DNA from: an uncultured Desulfobulbaceae bacterium
GTDB lineage: Bacteria > Desulfobacterota > Desulfobulbia > Desulfobulbales > CALZHT01
NCBI GenBank assembly: GCA_945787445.1
Contig: CALZHT010000009.1
Coordinates: forward strand, 1-64,000
Reading direction: 5' to 3'
DNA length: 64,000 nt
A program made the translations under genes and the position numbers. This document shows positions 39,275-48,286 of this stretch, in pieces (the stretch's first letter is position 1; each line of letters begins with the position of its first letter). Under the pieces are notes generated by a model, which saw only the letters and a program-made list of their open reading frames with translations, was not told the origin of the DNA and ran no database searches.

Positions 39275-39442
39275 ATGGCACATATCACTCATTGGCTGGA
39301 GGACATATTCGTTGATGCAACCTTGGCAGAGGCAGAAGATTATACTTTGTTGAAGATATATTGGCTGAAATTCAGCGAAATATTTGAAAAGGCCTTTATG
39401 AATGTTGCTTTTGCCGAGGCCGATGAAAGCCTGATCGTGTAA
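39275..39442 (+). CDS. Small protein (55 aa) downstream of the sigma factor
   Basis: RBS aaggaggtgag; MAHITHWLEDIFVDATLAEAEDYTLLKIYWLKFSEIFEKAFMNVAFAEADESLIV*. Below the ORF track cutoff. Confidence 0.7.
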   Translation: MAHITHWLEDIFVDATLAEAEDYTLLKIYWLKFSEIFEKAFMNVAFAEADESLIV

Positions 39443-39480
39443 AAGATTTCCCCAAAAGAGGATGCTGCTCAGGCGGACCA

Positions 39481-39506
39481 GCGCTCCCGACGGAGCGCTT
39501 TTTTTA
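39481..39506 (+). terminator. Rho-independent terminator
   Basis: AGCGCTCCcgacGGAGCGCTTTTTTTA. Confidence 0.85.
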
Positions 39507-39800
39507 TATCGTTTGCCTGCCTATCTTGCAGGGTGCCAACTAGTGGATATTTTGCATGCTTATAGTATGTCTTGTCCCCAATAGAGATTTCATGGCTTAC
39601 GTTTAATCCATGTTGAAACCTATTGAAACCATCAGTCAAATGGACCGCCCCTGTTTTTCACCATCTCTGTAAATTATTTTGACTATTTTGTTACTATTTC
39701 ACAGTTTTGCAATGGATGTATTGATATATTGGAGTTAGAAGCTGGGGTGGTTTTTATAACTTCAATCGTTGTCCACGATATAATTTTTCAAGGCATAATC

Positions 39801-40256
39801 ATGGGTACCATACTTATAGTCGAAGATGATAATTTTTTGCTGGAAGCACTCAGCACTGTTTTTTTACGAAATGAAGCCACGGATACTATTTTGTCGGCTC
39901 CAAACGGGAAGTTGGCTGCGCGAATTCTCCAATCGGAAAAGGTGGATCTTGTTCTCACTGACCTGATAATGCCTGAAATAAACGGCTTTGAGTTATTGGA
40001 ATATATCCAAACCACAAAACCTGAAATTCCCGTCTTTGTGATGGCCGCCCAGGATTACCATGCGGAAATACTCCGGAGCATGGGAGCTGCCATGTTTTTT
40101 CATAAGCCTTTTAAAGTGGACGAGATAGTCAACTCGGTCAATACGGTTTTTGAGATTTTTGGCGTTGATGGAAAGGCATCTTCACGATCATCAGCAGAGA
40201 AAAGACCAATCCTCAGACTTATAAAAGGCGGCGGGTATTACTGTGAAAAGATTTAG
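39801..40256 (+). CDS. Response regulator (receiver domain)
   Basis: TILIVEDDNFLLEAL...DLVLTDLIMPEINGFELLEYI...FFHKPFKVDEIV. Confidence 0.9.
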   Translation: MGTILIVEDDNFLLEALSTVFLRNEATDTILSAPNGKLAARILQSEKVDLVLTDLIMPEINGFELLEYIQTTKPEIPVFVMAAQDYHAEILRSMGAAMFFHKPFKVDEIVNSVNTVFEIFGVDGKASSRSSAEKRPILRLIKGGGYYCEKI

Positions 40257-40366
40257 TTAGCTGATTTTTCTTCCGGCAAGCGTAATTAAATCGCTCTTTA
40301 TTTTGACAGGCAACATGTAATTACATTATTTGTTACTAACAAGCATTTATAGTTTGGAGAATTATT

Positions 40367-40612
40367 ATGAATAGGCAAAGTCCTTTTTTATGCAAGCGAT
40401 TTACTCCAAATCAAGACATGTGCCCGAACAATGATCAACTCGATCTGCATATTTTGCGTGTTTGCTGGGAATCAATATTGTCGTGTGAATCGAAGAAAAT
40501 CACAGAAAATCTCCCTCCTGATATCATTAACAGAGCATATAAAGTGTGTTCGGCCTGCAGCGGTTATGAAAGGGGAAAGAATTATTTTGAAACGCATCCT
40601 GATTGTAGATGA
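40367..40612 (+). CDS. Small Cys-containing hypothetical protein (81 aa)
   Basis: ORF with six Cys residues (CKRF, DMCP, RVCW, SCES, VCSAC); overlaps the start of the response-regulator relic. Confidence 0.45.
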   Translation: MNRQSPFLCKRFTPNQDMCPNNDQLDLHILRVCWESILSCESKKITENLPPDIINRAYKVCSACSGYERGKNYFETHPDCR

Positions 40613-40862
40613 TGCCAAATTGATCCGAGCAATACCCCGCCAGACTTTGCTGTTTTCTGCTTACGAAGTATATTTTTTTGGAAAGGAAGCAGTAGAGCAG
40701 TAAAGAAAAAATCCTGCCGATCTTATCATCACCGAAATTGTCATACTTGAAAAAGAAGGCCTTGAGACCATCGTTGATCTTTTCAATATTGATCCGGATG
40801 CCAAAATATTTGCTATTTCCGGTGGAGGAAGGATAGCAGGAATCAAAGGTTTATCTACTTAG
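40587..40862 (+). pseudogene. Receiver-domain gene with in-frame TAA and truncated 3' end
   Basis: LKRILIVDDAKLIRAIPRQTLLFSAYEVYFFGKEAVEQ*RKNPADLIITEIVILEKEGLETIVDLFNIDPDAKIFAISGGGRIAGIKGLST*; same frame across the stop at 40701-40703. Confidence 0.8.
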
Positions 40863-40924
40863 TTCCCATCCGGAAAGTCGTAGACTTGGAGGATGCTGGA
40901 ACAAGTTGTTTCCGGATGGAAACT
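40861..40924 (-). repeat. 64-bp palindromic dispersed repeat, copy 2
   Basis: Reverse complement AGTTTCCATCCGGAAACAACTTGTTCCAGCATCCTCCAAGTCTACGACTTTCCGGATGGGAACT aligns with 20987-21050. Confidence 0.8.
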
Positions 40925-41252
40925 AATTACGAAAAAGATTTACAAAGCTGCGACTCTTCAGCGGTGGGTCAATAACCTTTAAACCAATAACAAGTTGATC
41001 AGCATATGGTGAAGTCCTTGAAAATTTCATGAACTCACAGTCTAGAGAAAATTGTTCGTTTTCCTTTGTTTGATATACCAGCGTAATATTTTTTTTTGGA
41101 ATAAAATCTCTTGATACATTAACTACAGATGTAAATACATATCCTTGGCTATTTTTCGAAACATCCTTTACAAGACCAGGATAAACCTTACCATCGGAGA
41201 TGATATCGGCTTTAAAACATTGGGATTTTTTTTTCGAAGAATTTTTGTCCAC
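40923..41252 (-). CDS. PilZ-like small protein
   Basis: CFKADIISDGKVYPGLVKDVSKNSQGYVFTSV...IGLKVIDPP; PilZ-like beta pattern. Confidence 0.4.
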   Translation of the reverse strand: MDKNSSKKKSQCFKADIISDGKVYPGLVKDVSKNSQGYVFTSVVNVSRDFIPKKNITLVYQTKENEQFSLDCEFMKFSRTSPYADQLVIGLKVIDPPLKSRSFVNLFRN

Positions 41253-41536
41253 AGCTAACTATCTCCCCATCACCATATATAATATCTTTCTATTTTCCCC
41301 AATTAATCGAAAAGAAAACTGGTAACTATAATTTTATGTTAACAATTATAATTTACATAATCATCAATAATAATTATTTGCAAGCAAAATTTTTGTCACA
41401 TACTAGCAGTCAAATATTCTATGTGTACGTTTTGATCAAATCTGGAAAGGCAAGGGAGTATATAATATTCAGGTTAGGCAGATGAACCGGTGGTACTTTC
41501 ACCTATGAGAGCAGGAAGGAAGGCAAGCGCAAGTCT

Positions 41537-41899
41537 TCATTGTTTTTGATCCACAGCTTGGCGTTTTTTCTTTGCCCACGTGTCGAACGTGGCCTCAACA
41601 CCTCCCCAATCACTCAGAGTCTGGGATTTTAAATCAGGCGCACCAATCTGTTTGCGGACCACTAGATAATCAATTCGGTTGCGTAGTGAATCAAGAAAAT
41701 TTCCTTCTACAGCAACTGATCCGACGCCAATAGGATATGTTAGGCCGAAAACAGGATCATGGATTATCTTTGCGTCCCTTTCTCCAAAACCGGTAATGGT
41801 CATCTCAATCAGCAGCACTCCTTTTGATGCCTTTGTGACTATTTGATAGCCATGGTTCGAAAGTTCCCTTGTAAGGGTTTCGCGAAAATACTGCTGCAT
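41537..41899 (-). pseudogene. DUF3313-like fragment, no signal peptide
   Basis: LTRELSNHGYQIVTKASKGVLLIEMTIT...SDWGGVEATFDTWAKKKRQ resembles the C-terminal part of DUF3313 lipoproteins. Confidence 0.35.
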
Positions 41900-41911
41900 G
41901 CTTTTATTTAT

Positions 41912-42415
41912 TCAGAATGCGATAGATATGACGATTTCAGGATACGTATTCGAACAGGACGAATAAATTCTTTCTTCGCAGTCCAGATAGGAATCATACA
42001 CTGCGCCGACCCCGAGGTACGAGCCACGATTAAGCATCATGAACACTCCACCCCGGAAACCGACGGCATCAAGGTCATCCAGACCTTCTATGAATGTCCG
42101 CCTGAAAAATGTGCCCACATACGATTTAATATTGTCAACTTTATGAAACACATAGCGGACTTGGGGGCTTATCCTGTAAATATCAGGATCAGCGCCAAGC
42201 CAGGCGTCAACATCGACTCCCAACTCCAGGCCGTCGAGTAAATAATACCCGCCGCCAACACCGAGCACGAAATAATCACTGCCAAAGGCGTGTCCGCTGC
42301 CGCCTGAGATTGTCACACTTTTATTCCCCTGGGTGAAAGGCGCCGCCTCCACAACCGCGCCAAATACATAGGAAAAGAAAACAATCGCTACCATTACATA
42401 AACTGCCTGCTTCAC
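41912..42415 (-). CDS. Outer-membrane beta-barrel protein
   Basis: GTG start with GGAGGCGAGG RBS; signal peptide; alternating beta pattern, terminal EIVISIAF. Confidence 0.7.
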   Translation of the reverse strand: MKQAVYVMVAIVFFSYVFGAVVEAAPFTQGNKSVTISGGSGHAFGSDYFVLGVGGGYYLLDGLELGVDVDAWLGADPDIYRISPQVRYVFHKVDNIKSYVGTFFRRTFIEGLDDLDAVGFRGGVFMMLNRGSYLGVGAVYDSYLDCEERIYSSCSNTYPEIVISIAF

Positions 42416-42583
42416 AGTACCTCGCCTCCTTTTTTGCTGACGAATCTTAAGCGCCATTGGCAAAATTACTCCAAAATGGTTAAGCTAATTTGGAATATAT
42501 GCCAAAATAGTATGAAATGAAACGTTTTAACTGCTCCTTGAAAATCTATGGAAATCACAAATCTTCGAGATTTTCAATATAAA

Positions 42584-42784
42584 ATCTGATTACCACTGAT
42601 TTATAGCTAATTTTGCAGGGTTTTGTAACCTCTTGATTTATTGATTAAATAATTACGGTTGTCATTTCGACCAACGGGAGAAATCTTCAACTCCGGCGAT
42701 ACGATTTCTCACATTCGTTCGAAATGACAGATAAAATCGCAACCACTCTCTCAAAAAGGCTGAAGTTTGATGGTAATCAGAAAA
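42584..42784. repeat. GTCATTTCGA-type palindromic repeat, copy C (both ends present)
   Basis: TCTGATTACCA...TGGTAATCAGA outer inverted repeats and TGTCATTTCGACCAACGGGAGAAATCT / AGATTTCT-like CGATTTCTCACATTCGTTCGAAATGACA inner arms. Confidence 0.8.
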
Positions 42785-42832
42785 TAAAATGTGACACAAC
42801 CCTAGGAAGAAGGGAATGCTATTAAATTATCA

Positions 42833-43657
42833 TCAAATTTCTATTTCCATATTTTCCTTTGCCAGAAATGCCTCGGTAAATCTTTGCCGGCACTCTTCTT
42901 CCAGGGTCGCGAGGAACGGATCGGAATGTTCAGGATCGTGATGGAACAGGGCCAGTTTTTTCACCCCGGCACGTTCAGCCACCTCCAGGGCCTGCTCGCA
43001 GCTGCTGTGTCCCCACCCTTTTTTCTGCGTTAATTCCTCCCGGGTGTATTGCGAATCATGGATGAGAAGATCAGCATCTTTCGCCAAATCGATTACTTGT
43101 GGATCAATGGTTTCGCCATGCTCGATATCAGTGCAATAGACCAGGACCTTTCCCTCTTCTTCGACCCGGTAGCCGTATGCCCCTCCCGGATGGTTGTGCC
43201 TGGAGACGGAAACGGAAACACCGAATGGAGAAGTGTAATTTGTTATTGCCGGTTCCCAAAAATGAATTTTGGCTCCCATCTTTTTGAGGGGTACAGGGAA
43301 ATACTCATCCTGCATCTGGGTGAAAAAAATATCCTGGAGTTTTTTAGCATTTCTCATTTTACCGGGAATGACCAGGGTGATTTTTCTTTTGGAGTCATAG
43401 GCCGGTGCAAAAAAAGGAAAGCCCTGGATGTGGTCCCAGTGAGTGTGGGACAACACGATAAAGATATTATCGTGTTGCGCCTGCCCCCCCTGCATCAGTT
43501 CTTTTCCCAATTTTCGAATTCCTGTGCCGGCATCAAGAATGGCTATTCTGCCATTGTTGAACCTGACCGACACACATGATGTGTTGCCGCCATACTCCAC
43601 GTAGTCGCGGTCTGCAACAGGTATTGAGCCTCTGGTCCCGTAAAACTTTATTTTCAT
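42833..43657 (-). CDS. MBL-fold metallo-hydrolase
   Basis: MKIKFYGTRGSIPV...VLSHTHWDHIQGFPFF...LLIHDSQYTREE...GHSSCEQALEVAERAGVKKLALFHHDPEHSD. Confidence 0.92.
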   Translation of the reverse strand: MKIKFYGTRGSIPVADRDYVEYGGNTSCVSVRFNNGRIAILDAGTGIRKLGKELMQGGQAQHDNIFIVLSHTHWDHIQGFPFFAPAYDSKRKITLVIPGKMRNAKKLQDIFFTQMQDEYFPVPLKKMGAKIHFWEPAITNYTSPFGVSVSVSRHNHPGGAYGYRVEEEGKVLVYCTDIEHGETIDPQVIDLAKDADLLIHDSQYTREELTQKKGWGHSSCEQALEVAERAGVKKLALFHHDPEHSDPFLATLEEECRQRFTEAFLAKENMEIEI

Positions 43658-43813
43658 GACATAATTCAGTTAGTTGTTTTGCCCTAAATATATACTTGAT
43701 TCCAAAATTGTTGTTAGAAGTTTACAGCCAAATCTGTCATCGGTCCAGCTACAGTTGTACCAAACTTATATTTGTTGTTGCCGCTTCCTGTTCTCCTTTC
43801 CTAATCTGCGGTG

Positions 43814-44650
43814 TTAAAAAAAGTATTTTGCATACAACATGAGCCCCGCATAGGCAAATTTAATGTCACCAACAAAATCAATGGCGGGATAATCTTCACC
43901 ATCGGCTTTGATGCGAAGACGTAAATAATCAAGGCCTAATCCAAATCCCACGTGCTGCCAGGGATTGTATTCAAGGGCAATCTTTACGTCTGTGAGCAAC
44001 CCTTCAAATTGCCCCATTTCCAGATAAAAGAATTCAATATTCTGTCGCAGGAAAATTTTTGGTGTATAGGCAAAATCATTGCGCAGACTGAAAACAGGAA
44101 GTGGCGCAGTGATGGATTCACTTCGCGAACCCTGTGCGGCGGAACTCAGGCCAACATCGATAGGCATCACGTAAGCGCCTAATCCTACAGCAAGGTCGAA
44201 ACGATCGTCTTGAAAAAGAGAAAAACTGTATCCTCCCTTGATGATCTCAATATTCAGAAAGCTATCGACCCTGGTGCCGACACTATATGTTTGGCCTTGA
44301 AATTCAATGTCTCTTCCCAGCACCTTGGTCGCATTGCGACGAAAGTTGAAGTAATTCAGGTCCCATCTGTGGTGGCGGGTTTTTCCGGAACGATAGAGGA
44401 TGTCGGTTCGGAAGGCTGCTGTAGTTGACTCCATATCAAGGGCTTCTTCAACGTCAATATCGAGACCAACACCTAATGCATCAGATCCCATGCGGACGTT
44501 GCTGCTCAAACCTGCAAGAAATCCACCCAGGCTGAGGCTGAACCGTTCCCATGGTTTGTCCTGTGTTTCTTCTCCATTGGCAGGGATTGTTTGTAATATT
44601 ACCGCAGGAAAGAGTAACGCCAGACAAACCAGAATAGCCTTGTAATTCAT
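43814..44650 (-). CDS. Outer-membrane beta-barrel hypothetical protein
   Basis: Signal peptide; alternating beta pattern; C-terminal YAGLMLYAKYFF. Confidence 0.65.
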   Translation of the reverse strand: MNYKAILVCLALLFPAVILQTIPANGEETQDKPWERFSLSLGGFLAGLSSNVRMGSDALGVGLDIDVEEALDMESTTAAFRTDILYRSGKTRHHRWDLNYFNFRRNATKVLGRDIEFQGQTYSVGTRVDSFLNIEIIKGGYSFSLFQDDRFDLAVGLGAYVMPIDVGLSSAAQGSRSESITAPLPVFSLRNDFAYTPKIFLRQNIEFFYLEMGQFEGLLTDVKIALEYNPWQHVGFGLGLDYLRLRIKADGEDYPAIDFVGDIKFAYAGLMLYAKYFF

Positions 44651-44816
44651 GCTGCACCTCGCTTACCAGTTAATCATCTTTATTAGCATGTTAAGAACAT
44701 ACTCGACTTTACTGAGTCTATAATCCCTTGCAGGTAAAGAATACTCGTAAAATTACCGGATTTTAAGATTTCCAGCGGTACTGCAAAGCAAAAAAAACGC
44801 TGCTATCTATCCGGTC

Positions 44817-46133
44817 TTAAAAGCCCTGCAGGTGTTCCTTAAGTTTTGTGCGCAGTCTCTGTATATAATTATCCGGAAATATCCATATTGGCAGTTCATC
44901 ATCCAAAACGACACCGCGATCCTCCGGTATTAGGTCGTACATCAGGGTCATGAGAATATCGCTGCTCACCCACGGACTGCTGCGAAAATATCCATGCCCG
45001 TTCCCAGCATCGGCATCTGCGGCATCAGTAACATTGATTATGATAAGCTTTTTATTTTTCCGGAGATATTCTATCGCTCCCTGTTGGATCTTTTGGCCAT
45101 CAAAGGACTGTCCAAGTCTCCTTCGGCCGAAAACCAGATTGGACATCCCGAGCGCTTTATCGCTTCCGGATAAATAAATAGTCAAGGTTTCAAGCATATC
45201 AAACAAGCCATCCTGCAGATGCATTGCCAATATCTGTCTATCATAATCGCTTCCGGTGAGAATTATGTGACCTAAAGGCAATCTTTTTTCAAAAGCTTTC
45301 TTGTCGAGACACTTTCTCTGGTGGGAAAGCTGGGCCAGGGCGTCAATGACCACCCGGGTGCCGGCGCTGTATCCCAGGATGTGGATACGCTCCGTATTTG
45401 TTTCTTCGGCAAGGTATTCGAGAAACAAGCGTAAATTGCGGGCTGAATACATCGCGGTCTCAATATCGGAAAGGTACGCCAAAGTACTTGGCGTCGCGGG
45501 CCAGGCATAGGCAATGAACACCCCGTCGTAACCAAGAAAATGCCACAATTCAGTGGCGACCAATAAAGGATTTTCAAAGGTCACTTTATAGCCATGGACG
45601 TAAATATAAATATCCTTTTTCTTGGAGAGGGCAAGCTTGGCATCCACCATTTCCGCAAACTGTTGGGCCGGGAGATGCGGTTCGGCCGGAATGAGTTCCG
45701 ACTCCATAAACACATTGATGCTGCGGTCCAGGATGCCGATTTCTTCAACAGCACCAACCCGCAAGGGGTATTTATCACTGCGGGTTTTAAGCAGTGAAAT
45801 TCGCCTGGCCTCTTCCCAGGTAATCCCTTCTTCGCCTGATTGTATCCTGGCCGTTCCCATGCGCAGGAGGTGGCCGCGTTCACTCAGATAGGAAGGTTCT
45901 TCATCATCTTCACCAGCCGGCTTCCTGTCCGTGGCATAGAGAATTCCTCTATAGGGGATATTTTCAATGGGGTTGGTATCGGTAAAGGGTGTAATAGTGC
46001 CGTCATCATAAACATCCGGCGCCGGCATGAGAAAGATCTGGCGGATGTCTTTTGAGGTACAGCCGTAATTCAACAGCATCAAAGCAATGAATATGGCCAC
46101 AACTGCCTGATTTACAAAGTTTTTATTTTTCAT
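44817..46133 (-). CDS. Alpha/beta hydrolase (DUF900-type) lipoprotein
   Basis: Lipobox LLNYGC; DIYIYVHGYKVTFENPL...FIAYAWPATPS...ERIHILGYSAGTRVVIDAL (GYSAG nucleophile elbow). Confidence 0.85.
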   Translation of the reverse strand: MKNKNFVNQAVVAIFIALMLLNYGCTSKDIRQIFLMPAPDVYDDGTITPFTDTNPIENIPYRGILYATDRKPAGEDDEEPSYLSERGHLLRMGTARIQSGEEGITWEEARRISLLKTRSDKYPLRVGAVEEIGILDRSINVFMESELIPAEPHLPAQQFAEMVDAKLALSKKKDIYIYVHGYKVTFENPLLVATELWHFLGYDGVFIAYAWPATPSTLAYLSDIETAMYSARNLRLFLEYLAEETNTERIHILGYSAGTRVVIDALAQLSHQRKCLDKKAFEKRLPLGHIILTGSDYDRQILAMHLQDGLFDMLETLTIYLSGSDKALGMSNLVFGRRRLGQSFDGQKIQQGAIEYLRKNKKLIIINVTDAADADAGNGHGYFRSSPWVSSDILMTLMYDLIPEDRGVVLDDELPIWIFPDNYIQRLRTKLKEHLQGF

Positions 46134-46481
46134 TACCTGGATCTCCAAGCTGTGACTTTTATTGTATCTCCCACCTCCATGTGTTTGGCAACGAAAACCT
46201 ATTCATTGTTTTTGCACTCAAACACGGCAGCTGCATCGACCCGGCTGGGAAGGCTGGATTTCGAAAACAACGGTAAATCCTTTTGCAGCCACCCTGCACT
46301 ATCTTGGTTGGCCCTTTCATTCCAAAAGTCGATCCTGCGGAAAAGCAAATCACTACCAGAATTGTCAGTAATTCCAATGGCCTTTTTTTAACAACCCCCT
46401 GTATTGTTACGTGTATTGCCTCAAATAGGTTAGGTGCTTTGGTCAAAAATTCACATTCAATACTGTTCCCTAATGCCGTCT

Positions 46482-47603
46482 TTATCCGGTGGGAATGGTG
46501 ACAATCGGTGCGCCTTCCCGGCCTTCCTCTGTTTCCGTCAGGGTAAAAAGGAACATGAGATAGGAAAATAATCTTTTTGACTCCAGGTCCCGGTCATCAA
46601 TCCAGAACCACGTGTCACGGTATGACATGGCCACGAAGGCATCATCAGGTCTCTTGACTGCGGAGTGGATGTGCATGAGTGGTTCCACGGTTACTCCACC
46701 GATGTTATCCGTTTGCAGGGTTGGGTTCACTCGGTTTTCGTCAACATGAACCTGGGGCACATCGATGAAAGAAGAGAGGTCGGTGATTATTTCCAGCATC
46801 GACCGGGTCTGCATGGCGATCTCGCCTTCCTGTGCGGCAACGGTGCCATAGACCACCCGGTATTCATTTTCTTGGGCCTTGAGACCCAGTATCCTCCTAA
46901 CCATGGCGAGTTCTTTTTCCAGTTTTTCAGCGCCCTTACTCCGCAATACCATCATGGTGGTTTCGTATTTGTCTATTTTTTTCAACCGTAGGCCGATTAA
47001 TCCTGATTTCTGGATTTCCCGCATGGCCTGCAGCAGAGGATAAAATTCGGGATCACCCAGCTGGGCCCGAGCCGCGCCGCCGAACCGGTTCTGGATACCG
47101 TTGATGGACTGCACCCCCACCCGCATTACTTGATCGGCCGGATAACCTGCCTGGATCATACTCAGTATGACTAGCGGCGGGATGGGTCTCATGAGGCTGC
47201 GGGCAAATTTTTTGCCGGTCAATGGATTGTAAGTGATGGTGGGTCGGTCAGTGTATTTTCCCTGGGCGCCGATGTTCTGGGAAGTGGAAGACGGATCGGT
47301 AAGCCATGATGCGCCTAGATTTACAGTGCCTTCCAAGGCATACTGGTTGATGACCGATGCGACATCAAGAAAAATAGGGACGTCACCATAGCGGATCTTC
47401 ACCATATTGAGAAGCATCTGCTTTTTCCATGATTCCGCGATAGCGCTGTTATAATCAAACCGGTCACGCACCATGGTATCCGCCCCGATACTTGCACAAC
47501 CGCTTGCCAGCAGAACAACAATACCGACAAGCATGAAGACGAGTTGGGAAAGAGGTTTTCCCGGCTCAGCAGTTGCAGTAGAGATATGATTCTTCATGGT
47601 CAT
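46482..47603 (-). CDS. Uncharacterised lipoprotein (373 aa)
   Basis: Lipobox VLLASGC; no recognised domain. Confidence 0.75.
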   Translation of the reverse strand: MTMKNHISTATAEPGKPLSQLVFMLVGIVVLLASGCASIGADTMVRDRFDYNSAIAESWKKQMLLNMVKIRYGDVPIFLDVASVINQYALEGTVNLGASWLTDPSSTSQNIGAQGKYTDRPTITYNPLTGKKFARSLMRPIPPLVILSMIQAGYPADQVMRVGVQSINGIQNRFGGAARAQLGDPEFYPLLQAMREIQKSGLIGLRLKKIDKYETTMMVLRSKGAEKLEKELAMVRRILGLKAQENEYRVVYGTVAAQEGEIAMQTRSMLEIITDLSSFIDVPQVHVDENRVNPTLQTDNIGGVTVEPLMHIHSAVKRPDDAFVAMSYRDTWFWIDDRDLESKRLFSYLMFLFTLTETEEGREGAPIVTIPTG

Positions 47604-48280
47604 TTTTTCTCCAGGGATTGGGAAATGTGCAAGCCGACAAGCCTTGCAACCAATACGGTCAAGTAAATCTGCCCGATTAACGCTTCAAGGTAAGCAAAAG
47701 AGCGCGCCGTGGTTGACAATGGGGTGATGTCTCCATAACCCAGAGTAGTCAGCGTTACAAAGCTGAAATAGTATAAAAGCGACGGGTCTTGCTGCAAGCT
47801 TTCTACTGCCAGGGAAAAGGACCCCGGTTCCAGTGTCTCTATTACTCTGAACACAAAGCCCCAGGTAATCCCGATGATTAAGTAAACGACGATGGCACCG
47901 TAAATTACATCATGACTGACTTTCCGGGCCCTGATCACGGAGGAGAGAATCAATACTGCCAAGTATGACATGAACATGATGCCGAAGCTGTCGCCGATTG
48001 GTGTCAGTATGGCGGCGCCGGTGATCTGGCGGGTCCATATCGAGGCAAAGACCGGCATTGCAAGAAGTGCGGCGAAAATTGTGACTTTTTTACGCTGACT
48101 GACGGAATAAATCCCTGCAATAAGAACTCCGGTCATGAAAATGTTCAGAAGGATGTTCAGCCCGGGAAAAGCTTTAAGGAATGGAGCAATGAAGAGGTAG
48201 CAGAGAATAGCGAGAAGCAGGGTAGCAAACCTGCCCTGCTCATATCCTTTTTTGAAAGGCACAGAGAGCTGCTTTTCCAT
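47600..48280 (-). CDS. Two-TM ion channel family protein
   Basis: Pore motif YYFSFVTLTTLGYGDITPLSTTARSFAYLEALIGQIYLTVLVARLVG. Confidence 0.92.
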   Translation of the reverse strand: MEKQLSVPFKKGYEQGRFATLLLAILCYLFIAPFLKAFPGLNILLNIFMTGVLIAGIYSVSQRKKVTIFAALLAMPVFASIWTRQITGAAILTPIGDSFGIMFMSYLAVLILSSVIRARKVSHDVIYGAIVVYLIIGITWGFVFRVIETLEPGSFSLAVESLQQDPSLLYYFSFVTLTTLGYGDITPLSTTARSFAYLEALIGQIYLTVLVARLVGLHISQSLEKK

Positions 48281-48286
48281 GGCAAT

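Noticed and set aside
46159-46446. 95-aa minus ORF and neighbouring frames between two lipoprotein genes
   Set aside because: One alternative frame hints at a decayed small protein (VFVAKHMEVGDTIKVTA), but evidence is too thin to call a gene or pseudogene.
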